From the NCBI RefSeq assembly GCF_016786305.1, contig NZ_JADWYV010000005.1: DNA of 64,000 bases. One strand, 5' to 3'. The translations under genes were made by a program, and so were the position numbers. A model generated the notes under the pieces. That model was not told the DNA's origin. It searched no databases and was given only the letters and a program-made list of their open reading frames with translations. This DNA comes from Pseudofrankia nepalensis. GTDB taxonomy: Bacteria; Actinomycetota; Actinomycetes; Frankiales; Frankiaceae. This document shows positions 25,527 through 33,870 of this stretch, one piece after another. Numbering within the stretch: position 1 is the first letter of the stretch; every line of letters begins with the position of its first letter.

Positions 25527-26204
25527 GTGTTCGGAACGCTGACGCAGAACTATGGCCCGACCCCGATCATGGACCGGATGAGCAAGCACGGATCCAAGAT
25601 CGCAAAGGTGGTCATGCAGCCTGGCATGGACCTGTTCTGCCGGGTCGGTTCGATGATCGCCTACGAGGGTCTGATCGACTTCAACGCGCAGCCGCCGCAG
25701 CTCGGCCGGATGGCGGCCTCGTGGGCCACCGGCGAGGGCGTGCCGCTGATGACCGCCACCGGGCAGGGCCTGCTCTACCTTGCCGACTACGGCAAGGAGG
25801 TCATCGTCCTGCAGATGTCCAACGAGGCGCTGTCGGTCAACGGGAAGAACATCCTCGCGTTCGATGCCCATCTTCAGTGGAACATCGAGAAGGTGCGCGG
25901 CGTCAGCATGCTGTCCGGCATGGGCATGTTCAACGTGGTGCTCCGCGGCAGCGGCTGGGTGGCGCTGACCTCCAAGGGCAACCCGGTCATGCTCGACACC
26001 CGCGAGGCGCCGACCTTCGTCGACACCGACGCCCTCGTCGCGTTCACCGAGGGCCTGCGGGTCGAACCCCGGCGCACCGCCCGGCTCGGCGGCCTGATCG
26101 GCCGCGGCTCCGGCGAGGCGTTCCAGCTGGGCTTCTCCGGTCAGGGCTTCGTCGTCGTGCAGCCCAGCGAGGACGAGCGCCCGACCTTCTCGGTGCGAGG
26201 CTGA
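25527..26204 (+). CDS. AIM24-family protein, stand-alone
   Basis: A 225-residue protein that is almost entirely one AIM24 domain. Matching blocks are IAKVVMQPGMDLFCRVGSMI, ATGQGLLYLADYGKEVIVLQ, LSVNGKNILAFDAHLQWNIE and the closing FVVVQPSED. It lacks the TerD and Pro-rich parts of its neighbour. No signal peptide or membrane helix is present. GTG 25527 lies 73 bases after the upstream stop and is preceded by GGGGAGCGGG. Homologues are widespread but biochemically uncharacterised. The divergence between the three paralogues suggests distinct partners in one complex rather than recent duplication. Confidence 0.85.
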   Translation: MFGTLTQNYGPTPIMDRMSKHGSKIAKVVMQPGMDLFCRVGSMIAYEGLIDFNAQPPQLGRMAASWATGEGVPLMTATGQGLLYLADYGKEVIVLQMSNEALSVNGKNILAFDAHLQWNIEKVRGVSMLSGMGMFNVVLRGSGWVALTSKGNPVMLDTREAPTFVDTDALVAFTEGLRVEPRRTARLGGLIGRGSGEAFQLGFSGQGFVVVQPSEDERPTFSVRG

Positions 26205-26268
26205 TCCGGATGACCACCCTCGCGCCCCCGCCCGCCGACCTGATCGTGGCTGGAAGGACGACGTCGTC

Positions 26269-27483
26269 ATGAGCTACCCGCCGCAGCCCGGTCAGGGCTA
26301 CCCGCCTCAGCAGCCTGGTCAGGGCTACCCGCCCCAGCCTGGTCAGGGCTATCCGCCTCAGCAGCCCGGTCAGGGCTATCCGCCCCAGCAGCCTGGCTAC
26401 CCGCAGCCCGGGGCTCCGGGCGGCTACCCGCCCCAGCCGGGGGGCCCCGGCTACCCGCCCCAGCCGGGAGGCCACGGCCCGATGCCCGGCGCTCCGGGCG
26501 GCTACCCGCCGGGCGGGATGCCTCCCGGCGCCCCCGGCATGCCGCCGGGCGCCCCGGGGATGCCAGGCGGCATGCCTGGTGCTCCGGGCGCCCCCGGGGG
26601 GATTCGCAGCTCGCTGCTGAACAACCCCGAGGTGACCTCGAACGAGCGGTTCGCGTTGCAGAACGGCAAGATGCTCAAGGCGACGCTCGGCGCACAGGGC
26701 ATGCGGGAGTTCTACGCCCGCGCGGGCTCGATGGTCGCCTACCAGGGCGGAGCGACCTTCGACTCCCACTGGGAGGGCTGGGCAAGCCACCTGCGCCGCC
26801 ACTTCACCGGCGGCGAGGGCCTGAACCTGATGAAGGTCGCCGGCCAGGGCGCCGTCTACCTCGCCTACCAGGCCCAGGACATCCACATCCTGGACATCTC
26901 CAGCGACCCGTTGACGATCGACGGGCGCAACGTGCTCGCCTTCGACCGCGACCTGCAGTGGGATGTCGTGCGCATCGACACCCAGGTGGGCATCGCCGGC
27001 GTCGGCAACTACCAGATCGAGCTGCGCGGTCAGGGCAAGGTCTGCATGTGCACGACCGGCGCGCCGCTGGTCATGCACGTGACCCCGATGAACTACTACT
27101 TCGCGGACGCGGACGCGGTCGTCGGCTGGTCGTCGAGCCTGCAGGTCTCGATGCAGGCGGCGGTGACGTCGTCGTCGGCGTGGCGGCCGCGTGGCAACAC
27201 CGGCGAGAGCTGGCAGATGCAGTTCTCCGGCGACGGCTACGTCGTCATCCAACCGAACGAGCTGATGCCCCCGTACAACGCCCTCGCCGGCACCGACATG
27301 GCCGGCCGTTTCGGCCTCGGCCAGCAGGGCTTCGGCGGCAACCAGCTCGGCGGCCACGGCCAGGGGGGCCACGGCCAGGGCGGCATGGGCGGCCTGTTCG
27401 GTGGTGGCGGCCACGGGCAAGGCGGTATGGGCGGGCTGTTCGGCGGGGGTGGTGGCCACGGCCGTGGTGGCCTGTTCGGTTAG
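26269..27483 (+). CDS. AIM24-family protein with repeat-rich ends
   Basis: The third AIM24 gene in the row. Residues 1-115 are a Pro/Gln/Gly/Tyr repeat built on GYPPQQPGQ units, then a Gly/Met/Pro segment. The AIM24 domain covers about residues 125-345 (NGKMLKATLGAQG, ARAGSMVAYQGGATFDS, VAGQGAVYLAYQAQDIHILD, YVVIQPNEL). A final 60-residue tail repeats Gly, His and Leu-Phe (GGHGQGG, GGLFGGGG). Such tails suit self-association or phase separation, which is inference. ATG 26269 lacks a strong ribosome site (GGAAGGACG upstream). A hairpin after the stop may end the operon. Confidence 0.85.
   Translation: MSYPPQPGQGYPPQQPGQGYPPQPGQGYPPQQPGQGYPPQQPGYPQPGAPGGYPPQPGGPGYPPQPGGHGPMPGAPGGYPPGGMPPGAPGMPPGAPGMPGGMPGAPGAPGGIRSSLLNNPEVTSNERFALQNGKMLKATLGAQGMREFYARAGSMVAYQGGATFDSHWEGWASHLRRHFTGGEGLNLMKVAGQGAVYLAYQAQDIHILDISSDPLTIDGRNVLAFDRDLQWDVVRIDTQVGIAGVGNYQIELRGQGKVCMCTTGAPLVMHVTPMNYYFADADAVVGWSSSLQVSMQAAVTSSSAWRPRGNTGESWQMQFSGDGYVVIQPNELMPPYNALAGTDMAGRFGLGQQGFGGNQLGGHGQGGHGQGGMGGLFGGGGHGQGGMGGLFGGGGGHGRGGLFG
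26275..26402 (+). repeat. In-frame GYPPQ(Q)PGQ codon repeat
   Basis: Five near-identical units of 21-27 bp built on CAGCCTGGTCAGGGCTACCC encode the N-terminal repeats of the third AIM24 gene. Units differ by synonymous C/T changes and by one extra CAG codon in three copies. This pattern is consistent with slippage or unequal recombination within a coding minisatellite. Confidence 0.85.
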
Positions 27484-27558
27484 GACCCGCCAGAGCTGAC
27501 GTCGCCGGCCTGGGCCGTTCATCGCCCGGGCGACGAACCGGACGCTGTCCAGCGACGA

Positions 27559-27579
27559 CCCGGCGCCATCGGCGCCGGG
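27559..27579 (+). terminator. Strong hairpin after the AIM24 genes
   Basis: CCCGGCGCC (27559-27567), loop ATC, GGCGCCGGG (27571-27579) form a perfect 9-bp stem with a 3-base loop, 75 bases after the third AIM24 stop. No T-run follows. In high-GC actinobacteria such hairpins often end transcripts, so this is the likely operon end. Confidence 0.55.
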
Positions 27580-27664
27580 CCGTCCGTCTCCGGACATCGG
27601 GGTTCGGTGTGGCGTGGACAGCCGACATAGGTGGATCAGACCGGCGGCCCGATACGGTCGGCGC

Positions 27665-27991
27665 ATGGTCGCCGCCCTGTATCTCACTCTGGCCATCGGG
27701 CTGGAGATCGTCGCCACGTCCGCGCTGCGCCAGTCGGACGGTTTCACGAGGCTCTGGCCGACGGTGCTGGTCGCGACCTGCTATCCCGTGTCGTTCTACC
27801 TGCTGTCGCTCGCTCTGCGCACGATCTCGCTCGCGGTCGCGTACGCGATCTGGTCCGGCGCGGGCACCGCTGTCATCGCCGCCATCGGGGTGATCGCATA
27901 CCAGGAGCACATGAACGCCCTCAAGGCCGCCTGCCTGGCCCTCATCGTCCTAGGCGTTGTCGGTCTCCAGTTCAGCGGCACCCACCGCTGA
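27665..27991 (+). CDS. Small multidrug resistance (SMR) transporter
   Basis: A 108-residue four-helix membrane protein of the SMR family, which exports cationic drugs or guanidinium in exchange for protons as a dimer. The essential membrane Glu is in LAIGLEIVATSALR (about residue 14). FYLLSLALRTISLAVAYAIW and GAGTAVIAAIG are the family helix 2-3 blocks. It is closest to the EmrE/Sug type. ATG 27665 gives a standard length. It is a single gene here, without the second subunit seen in heterodimeric pairs. The substrate is not evident. Confidence 0.9.
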   Translation: MVAALYLTLAIGLEIVATSALRQSDGFTRLWPTVLVATCYPVSFYLLSLALRTISLAVAYAIWSGAGTAVIAAIGVIAYQEHMNALKAACLALIVLGVVGLQFSGTHR

Positions 27992-28053
27992 TCCGCCGGG
28001 CTCCGCGAACGGCCCGCGGTGGGGTGACGGCTCGCCAGGCTGACGCCCTCGGC

Positions 28054-29433
28054 TCAGCAGTCGCGCAGGAGCCGGTCGAGGACGCGGGCGCCGAACTCGA
28101 GGGCGTCGACCGGCACCCGCTCGTCCACGCCGTGGAACAGGGCGGTGAAGTCCAGGTCCGGCGGGAGCCGCAGCGGGGCGAAGCCGAAGTGGCGGATGCC
28201 GAGCCGGGCGAAGGACTTCGCGTCGGTACCGGCGGAGAGCATGTACGGCAGCAGCCGGGCGCCCGGGTCCTCACCGGCGATCGCCCGGGCCATCGCGTCG
28301 ACCAGCGCCCCGTCGAAGCTCGTGCTCACGCCGGGCAGCGTGTCCCACACGGCCTCGACGTCCGGGCCGAGGACCGTGACCAGCTCGCGGGCCATCGCCG
28401 CCTCCCGGCCCGGCAGGAACCGGGCGTCGACGGTCGCCTCCGCCACCGAGGGCACCACGTTCGACCGGTAGCCGGCGTTGAACAGGGTGACGTTGGCGGT
28501 GTCCCGCAGCGCCGCGCCGATCAGTCGGGAGAGGTTCCCGAGCCGGTCGACCGCGGCCCGCGGATCGTTCTCGTCGAAGGGGACGCCGGTGAGGTCCGCC
28601 ACGCCCTCGAGGAACTCCCGGACGGGATCCGTGAGGATCAGCGGGAAGCGGTGCGCGTCCAGCCGGGCCACGGCGGCCGCCAGCTTCACGATCGCGTTGT
28701 CGTCATGCAGCATCGCGCCGTGCCCGGCTGTGCCGCGGGCGGTCAGCCGCAGCCACATCGAGCCCTTCTCCGCGGTCTCGACCAGATAGGCCCGGACGGG
28801 GTCGGCGGACGTGCCGGCGCCGGTCCGGCGGCCGGGGAGGGCGACCGAGAACCCGCCGACCTCGCTGATCGCCTCGGTCACCCCCTCGAACAGGTCCGGG
28901 CGATGCTCCACCAGCCAGCGCGCCCCGAGGATCCCGCCGGCCTCCTCGTCGGCGAGGAACGCGAAGACCAGGTCCCGGGGCGGGACGACCCCCTCGCGGC
29001 GCAACCGGCGGGCGACGGCCAGCGTCATCGCGACCATGCCCTTCATGTCGACGGCGCCGCGTCCCCAGACGTACCCGTCGGCCACCTCACCGGAGAACGG
29101 ATGGACCGTCCACTCGCTCGCGTCGGCCGGGACCACGTCCAGATGGCCGTGCACCAGCAGCGCGCCGCGGGACGGGTCCGCGCCCGGCAGCCGGGCGATC
29201 ACGTTGCCCCGGCCCCGGCCTCCTGACTCCAGAAAGGTCGGCTCGTAACCGGCCTCGGCCAGCTTCGCGGCGACGTACTCCGCCGCCGCTCGTTCGGTTC
29301 CCGGCACGTCTGGATCGCCGAGGTTGGTGGTGTCGATGGCGATCAGCTCGCTGGCCAGCGCCACCACCTCGGCGGCCGGGTCGGCGCCGGTCCCGCTCCA
29401 CGGGACGCGGCCGCCTTCGGTCACGGTGCCCAA
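28054..29433 (-). CDS. M20-family metallopeptidase
   Basis: A zinc-dependent exopeptidase or deacylase of the M20/M28 type (carboxypeptidase, ArgE/DapE-like). Metal ligands appear in LVHGHLDVVPAD (about residue 96), the Asp of WGRGAVDMKG, the Glu pair of FLADEEAGG and the C-terminal FHGVDERVP. The dimerisation (lid) domain lies between about residues 220 and 340. Length is 459 residues, typical of the M20 dipeptidase group. ATG 29433 is the apparent start. The gene converges on the SMR transporter and has no informative neighbours. The true substrate, peptide or N-acyl amino acid, is not decided by sequence. Confidence 0.9.
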   Translation of the reverse strand: MGTVTEGGRVPWSGTGADPAAEVVALASELIAIDTTNLGDPDVPGTERAAAEYVAAKLAEAGYEPTFLESGGRGRGNVIARLPGADPSRGALLVHGHLDVVPADASEWTVHPFSGEVADGYVWGRGAVDMKGMVAMTLAVARRLRREGVVPPRDLVFAFLADEEAGGILGARWLVEHRPDLFEGVTEAISEVGGFSVALPGRRTGAGTSADPVRAYLVETAEKGSMWLRLTARGTAGHGAMLHDDNAIVKLAAAVARLDAHRFPLILTDPVREFLEGVADLTGVPFDENDPRAAVDRLGNLSRLIGAALRDTANVTLFNAGYRSNVVPSVAEATVDARFLPGREAAMARELVTVLGPDVEAVWDTLPGVSTSFDGALVDAMARAIAGEDPGARLLPYMLSAGTDAKSFARLGIRHFGFAPLRLPPDLDFTALFHGVDERVPVDALEFGARVLDRLLRDC

Positions 29434-29688
29434 CTCCCTCGATCGCGGCCCAGAGAGCCGGACTCGCGCTGTATCACCTCAACCGGCCGCGGGCCGCCGC
29501 GGGAAAGCCCATCATTGCCGTCGAGATTGTCGAGTATATGCGCGAGGCCGCCCGCGGCGTGAACCGGTAGCGGATTCGGAAGGGCGGTCCTCCGGTGTCG
29601 GCGAATCTCGTGCGCCCCGGTCCGCGCAGCGCGAAGGCGGTGGCACCCGTGGATGCCACCGCCTCGAACGTGTTCGCGGGAGTGCCGC

Positions 29689-30042
29689 CTACCCGGCCGC
29701 CGCGAGCTTCCGGCACGCGGCCGCGGCCCTGCGGCAGGCCTCCGCGCAGGCCGCCATCTGGCGGTCGTCGGGCATCTTGGCGCACATGTCGGCGCACCGG
29801 GTGCACATGTCCGCGCACATGCGGCACATGTCCTTCACGCTGCCCGAGTCCCGCATGATCATGTCGGCGCACATGCCGCAGGTGTCGCTGCAGTCCAAGA
29901 GCATCCGCATCAGGGCGGCGTCCATCATCGCCCCGCCCTGGCGCATGCAGTAATCCATGGTGCTACGACACGTCGAGCGGCAGTCGATGCATGCGTCAAT
30001 GCATTCCTGCATTTCGGCGGTACGCACAGAAAGAGTGGCCAC
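29689..30042 (-). CDS. Csp3-like cysteine-rich copper storage protein
   Basis: A 117-residue helical protein with 16 cysteines, mostly in CxxxC or CxxC pairs along helices (ECIDACIDC, CSDTCGMC, MCRMCADMC, RCADMC, ACAEAC), and many Met residues. This matches the DUF326/Csp four-helix bundles that store Cu(I). There is no signal peptide, so it resembles the cytosolic Csp3 form. GTG 30042 is supported by AAGGAGA seven bases upstream; a longer frame beyond it is not. No copper regulator or exporter sits next to it. No CsoR-like operator was recognised in the 5' region. Confidence 0.88.
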   Translation of the reverse strand: MATLSVRTAEMQECIDACIDCRSTCRSTMDYCMRQGGAMMDAALMRMLLDCSDTCGMCADMIMRDSGSVKDMCRMCADMCTRCADMCAKMPDDRQMAACAEACRRAAAACRKLAAAG

Positions 30043-30347
30043 TGCACTTCTCCTTATGGGGAGTAGGCCTGATGAAAACTGCCGAGAACGCGACCGTGTC
30101 ACGCCTTCGGCAAAGGACGGACTATTCGTCGCGCGTGGCAATCGCAGCGTAGCACCGCGTGATAGTCCCAGCAAGGCGCCGCAAACCGATCAGGGCGGGT
30201 AGCCGCCAATTCTTGGCGTGGCCGGAAGTCGGGCGCGGTTCCGATTTTCTGCCGCCGTGTGGTGCGGCGTGCTCGTCGCCGCCTTTGGCCCGTTGGAGCG
30301 GGAAATGCCGCTGGTGCCAGGAGCAGGTACGCGCGAGCCGGCGTAGA

Positions 30348-30747
30348 TCAGCGAGGAAGTGAGGCGTGTCGTTCCAGGAAGGCGGCGACGTCACTCTCCG
30401 ACTCGATTGGCAGGGGATACACGAGGAGACGGTCGACCCCGAGATCGGCGTACCGGCGAGCTGAGTCCACGTTGACCTCGACCGGGTCGAGCTGGATATA
30501 GATAATTTCCAAACGGCCGAGCCGGGCCGGCCGCGGCCACATAGGCCAGATGTATGAGCGGATCCAGGAGCGGGTCCGTGGCCTCCATCGGCGATGCCGG
30601 CACCCGAGGGCTGGGCAGGACGACGTGCTCACCAGCCCACCAGGAGCGGTACGCCAGCTCCTGGGCCAGCCGGGCCAGACGGGCGGTCGTCTCCGGGCCC
30701 GTCGTCGCCTTCGCGTTCAGGCCACTGACACCGAGCTCCACGCTCAT
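30348..30747 (-). pseudogene. Remnant of an F420-dependent LLM-class oxidoreductase
   Basis: The first part, read from ATG 30747, has the LLM N-terminus: LAQELAYRSWWAGEHVVLPS and DPLLDPLIHLAYVAA. After about 30545 the frame changes. The C-terminal piece ADLGVDRLLVYPLP then appears in another frame, ending at 30348. Intact relatives are near 300 residues; only about 130 remain. The central part is deleted and the reading frame shifted, so this cannot make a working luciferase-like enzyme. It is the largest piece of a run of three remnants. Confidence 0.75.
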
Positions 30748-30977
30748 GCTCCTCGAAAGCTTCTGTCGGGTCGTCTCCGTGCCGGCCGGAGGCAGCAGGT
30801 CCGCCAGCGTCAGCTCAGTCCGCGGTGTGCGTTCAGCATTGGGCACGATCCGTGACGGCGCTGCGCAGACCGGGATGTCCCACCCGAAGGCCACGACCGG
30901 CGTGCCGGGCACAGGACGGAACCGTCTTCAGCCGCGGCGACGACAACCCCGGCGGCGTCCCAGCCGTGAGCCTGCAT
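30748..30977 (-). pseudogene. Remnant of a zinc-type alcohol dehydrogenase-like (MDR) gene
   Basis: From ATG 30977 the sequence reads MQAHGWDAAGVVVAAAEDGS, the GroES-like region of quinone-oxidoreductase/MDR proteins. Near 30912 it shifts frame into GTPVVAFGWDIPV, another MDR-like stretch, and then loses similarity. It runs directly into the LLM remnant, apparently through deletion. Fragment identity is from pattern recognition and is moderately sure. Confidence 0.5.
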
Positions 30978-31082
30978 GGTTGCCTCCCCTCGAGGACTGC
31001 GCGGTGGCGGTCAGGAACCTGTCAGATCACCGTGCCGGGTTACTCCGTGCCGATCCAAGACCCGTTGTCATAACCAATGGTT

Positions 31083-31154
31083 ATGGACGTTCACGTGCAG
31101 AATCTCCGTTATTTCTTGGCGGTGCCTGGGACGGGCTGTGAGGCAGCCGTGTAG
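31083..31154 (+). pseudogene. N-terminal stub of a LysR-type regulator
   Basis: ATG 31083 opens MDVHVQNLRYFLAV, the classic first helix of a LysR DNA-binding domain. The match ends there and a TAG follows at 31152-31154, leaving 23 codons. The rest of the gene is gone; the sequence continues directly into the end of the NmrA-like gene. LysR regulators often sit beside oxidoreductases such as those decayed here. Confidence 0.65.
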
Positions 31155-31197
31155 GTGCCCGAGAACCCGACCGGCTTCGGGCGCGGGATCACATTGA

Positions 31198-32058
31198 TCA
31201 TGCGCCTGTGAAGGTGTCCAGGTGGTCGAGCGCCCAGGCCTCGAAGCTGGTCGCGGGGCGTCCCAGGAGCCTGGGCACGTCGTCGGTGAGGATCGCGTTG
31301 TGCCCCGCCCGCGCCCACCCGGAGCCGGTGATGATGACGTCGACGGCGGAGGTGTCCATTCCGGAGGCGAGCATCTCCTTGCGCGCCACGTCGAGGGGCA
31401 TGTCGACGGTCGTGACAGCGGTGCCGAGAAGCCGCTGGAGCTGGGCGGCCTGGTCGGGCACAGCGAGCAGTTCCGGGCCGGTCAGGGTATAGGTCTGACC
31501 CGTGTGGGCGGAACAGGTCAGGGCTTCCACGGCAACGGCGGCCACGTCTCGCGGGTCGATGACGCCCTGCCTACCGTCGCCGGTCAGGTTGGGTATTGGA
31601 TTGCCAGATCTGATGGGTGCGGCCCAGTGCAGCGTGTTCGAGGCGAAACTGGACGGCCGCAGCACGGTCCAGGCCATGGGACTCGCGCGCACGGCCTCCT
31701 CCGCCCGCCGATGCCAGGCTCCTACTTCCCTGCCGTGGGCGTCGGTTTCGCCGGTCCCGATGGCGGAAAGCTTCACCACTCTGCTCACCCCGGCCGCCAC
31801 GGCGGCGTCGAGCAGGGCCACGTCATGGTGGGTCGCCGGCGACGCCGGCGCGGTCAGCAGGAAGACCCTCTCGGCTCCGGCCACCGCCGCGCGCAGCGAC
31901 GCGGAGTCGTCGAAGTCGGCCCGCGCGATGTCCACACCGAGCGAGCCGGGAACGTTCGCGGGGTTCCGTGTCATCGCGCGGACGGCCGCACCACGGGCGA
32001 CCAGGAGCCTGAGGACCTCGCGTCCGACGGTGCCCGTGGCACCGGTAACAAGGATCAT
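31198..32058 (-). CDS. NmrA-like NAD(P)-binding oxidoreductase
   Basis: An atypical short-chain dehydrogenase of the NmrA/HSCARG and quinone reductase 2 type. MILVTGATGTVGREVLRLL is the N-terminal Rossmann motif; LSAIGTGE, WTVLRPSSFASNTLHW and the C-terminal YTLTGPELL block follow the family layout. The usual YxxxK pair is not clear, so it may be a redox sensor rather than an enzyme. Length of 286 residues is normal. ATG 32058 is divergent from the AraC-type gene 70 bp away, which may regulate it. The gene's 3' end abuts the LysR stub, so a deletion ended close by. Confidence 0.85.
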   Translation of the reverse strand: MILVTGATGTVGREVLRLLVARGAAVRAMTRNPANVPGSLGVDIARADFDDSASLRAAVAGAERVFLLTAPASPATHHDVALLDAAVAAGVSRVVKLSAIGTGETDAHGREVGAWHRRAEEAVRASPMAWTVLRPSSFASNTLHWAAPIRSGNPIPNLTGDGRQGVIDPRDVAAVAVEALTCSAHTGQTYTLTGPELLAVPDQAAQLQRLLGTAVTTVDMPLDVARKEMLASGMDTSAVDVIITGSGWARAGHNAILTDDVPRLLGRPATSFEAWALDHLDTFTGA

Positions 32059-32128
32059 GGGGCAACGGTGTCAGCGCTGGCAGCGCGGCGGCTAGGACGT
32101 TTCGGCAGTCCTTGTCCGCGCGATCACG

Positions 32129-32959
32129 GTGGCCGGCCGGCGCACTCAGGCTTCTATCGTGGGCACGGTGCTGAACGATGGCTCCGAACGCGTCCTCCCC
32201 GTGCCGGCCGCGCTGCGGCCATGGATCTCCCAGCTGAGCACTGCCGCGGTCGGCGAGCCTGTTGTCCCTGTCCGGACCGAGGTGCCGGACACCGCCACGG
32301 CGCTGGTCGTACGGGCGAGCGGCGACCGCCAGGAGGTCGTGGTCATGGGGCCGCGTACCCATGCCGCGTATTTCGAGGTGAGCCGGGTGCCGTTCTGTGT
32401 GAAGGCGCGGCTGCGGCCCGGGCGGGCTCGGGCGTTGCTCGGTGTTCCCCCGCGCGGGCTTGTCGACCGGGCCGTCCCGCTGGATGACCTGTGGGGCGCG
32501 GCAGGTGACCGGCTTGCCGAGGCCCTGTCCGACGTCGGTCCAGATGCCGCCGCGGTCGTCGAACTCCTCGAGAAGACGCTGATCGGTCAGGTATCGGCTC
32601 TGTCGGGTCAGGACCTGGCACGCGACGAACTCGTGCACAGCGCAACCTCGGCCCTGACCGCTCTGGCCATACCTGGACCTCGGCGGGTCCGGACGACGGC
32701 TCGGCGTCTGAACGTCAGCGAGCGGCACCTGCGCAACCTGTTCACCGATGCCGTGGGTATCCCGCCCAAACACTTCGCCCGCATCGACCGGCTACGACAC
32801 GTGCTCACGCGTGCCAGCCAGCAATCCTTGACCCACCTCGCGGTCGAGGCGGGCTACTACGACCAGTCCCACATGACGGCCGAGTTCCGCCGCATGATGG
32901 GGGTATCTCCCGGAGCATTCATCACCGGGCAACTCCCCGCCGCCACTCGCTGCCGCTGA
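32129..32959 (+). CDS. AraC-family transcriptional regulator
   Basis: The C-terminal 100 residues carry two helix-turn-helix motifs of the AraC/XylS type: TARRLNVSERHLRNLFTDAV, then LTHLAVEAGYYDQSHMTAEF and RRMMGVSPGAFI. The N-terminal domain (about residues 15-160) resembles the ligand-binding part of the DUF6597 or AraC-like group with PWISQLS and PRTHAAYFEVSR. The GTG 32129 start is not supported by a clear ribosome site; GTG 32159 is an alternative. Divergent placement suggests control of the NmrA-like gene. The effector is unknown. Confidence 0.85.
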   Translation: MAGRRTQASIVGTVLNDGSERVLPVPAALRPWISQLSTAAVGEPVVPVRTEVPDTATALVVRASGDRQEVVVMGPRTHAAYFEVSRVPFCVKARLRPGRARALLGVPPRGLVDRAVPLDDLWGAAGDRLAEALSDVGPDAAAVVELLEKTLIGQVSALSGQDLARDELVHSATSALTALAIPGPRRVRTTARRLNVSERHLRNLFTDAVGIPPKHFARIDRLRHVLTRASQQSLTHLAVEAGYYDQSHMTAEFRRMMGVSPGAFITGQLPAATRCR

Positions 32960-33103
32960 CAGCGATTCTGGCGGGCGAAGCGGCGGGCGGATTCTGGTCC
33001 ATCCGTGTTGGCCTCGCGATCGCTGGATCGGCTGGCCTGGACCGGCGCCAGCCCGCTCATCTGTTGACCACCGTCGTTGATGACGCCAGTAAGGTTCTTG
33101 ACC

Positions 33104-33778
33104 ATGGAGACAGGCGCGGGAGCAACGATGATCGCCATCCCGGCGGGGTTGGTGACGCTGTCGGACCGGCGAACGCGGTGTACGTGGTCGGTCGAGCTCA
33201 CGCCCTACCGCCTCGGCGCGTTTCCGATCACTCAGGCGCAGTACGCACAGGTCGTCGGGCATCGGCCGAGCGCGGTCGATGGGGATCTTCTGCCCGTGGA
33301 AGGTGTGTCCTGGTGGGACGCCGTCCGTTTCTGCAACGCGCTGTCGCAAGGCGAAGGACTGGCGCCGGCCTATAACATCCGCGCCGAAGGTGAGCACGTC
33401 GAGTGGGATATCACCGCGGCCGGATATCGGCTGCCCACCGAGGCCGAATGGGAGCACGCCTGCCGTGCCGGCACGACAGGTCCGCGATATGGATCGCTCG
33501 ACGACATCGCGTGGTACCGGCAAAACTCACACGGCCGAGTTCATGAGGTGGGCGCCAAGCTGCCCAACCCGTGGGGCCTGCACGACATGCTAGGCAATGT
33601 GTGGGACTGGTGCTGGGACGTCTATGACGCCGAGGTTTACGGCCCGTATCGGGTGCTGCGCGGCGGTGGATGGGCCGACGAGCACTGGAGCTGTCGAGCC
33701 TCGGTGCGGCGCCGCGGCCATCCGAACTTCCGGGTAGACGATGTCGGTTTTCGTGTCGCGCGTTCTGGTCCGGTCTGA
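33104..33778 (+). CDS. Formylglycine-generating-enzyme-like (SUMF1 domain) protein
   Basis: The SUMF1/FGE fold is found in formylglycine-generating enzymes and in ergothioneine or kinase-linked relatives. Family blocks are FPITQAQYAQVVG, PVEGVSWWDAVRFCNALS, YRLPTEAEWEHACRAGT, WGLHDMLGNVWDWCWD and VLRGGGWADEHWSCRAS. True FGE has two copper-binding Cys spaced C-x4-C after RGGSW. Here the first is replaced by Asp and only the second remains, so FGE activity is doubtful. No sulfatase gene is near. Length is 224 residues, short for the family. ATG 33104 is the first Met before MIAIPAG; an upstream ATG at 33077 is possible. Confidence 0.8.
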   Translation: METGAGATMIAIPAGLVTLSDRRTRCTWSVELTPYRLGAFPITQAQYAQVVGHRPSAVDGDLLPVEGVSWWDAVRFCNALSQGEGLAPAYNIRAEGEHVEWDITAAGYRLPTEAEWEHACRAGTTGPRYGSLDDIAWYRQNSHGRVHEVGAKLPNPWGLHDMLGNVWDWCWDVYDAEVYGPYRVLRGGGWADEHWSCRASVRRRGHPNFRVDDVGFRVARSGPV

Positions 33779-33870
33779 TCCGTGTTGGTCCGTCGCCGAG
33801 GCTGAACGGACGATCCGCGTCCGCCTGGCTCGCTGGGTCCTGCCTCGGTCCGGACCGCCGCGAGCGGGAC

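Noticed and set aside
26275..26402. CRISPR-like repeat array
   Set aside because: Repeats are in-frame codons for GYPPQ units with no unique spacers.
30122..30394. 90-residue ORF between the Csp gene and the LLM remnant
   Set aside because: No ribosome site, no similarity to a known family, and composition like noncoding shadow frames.
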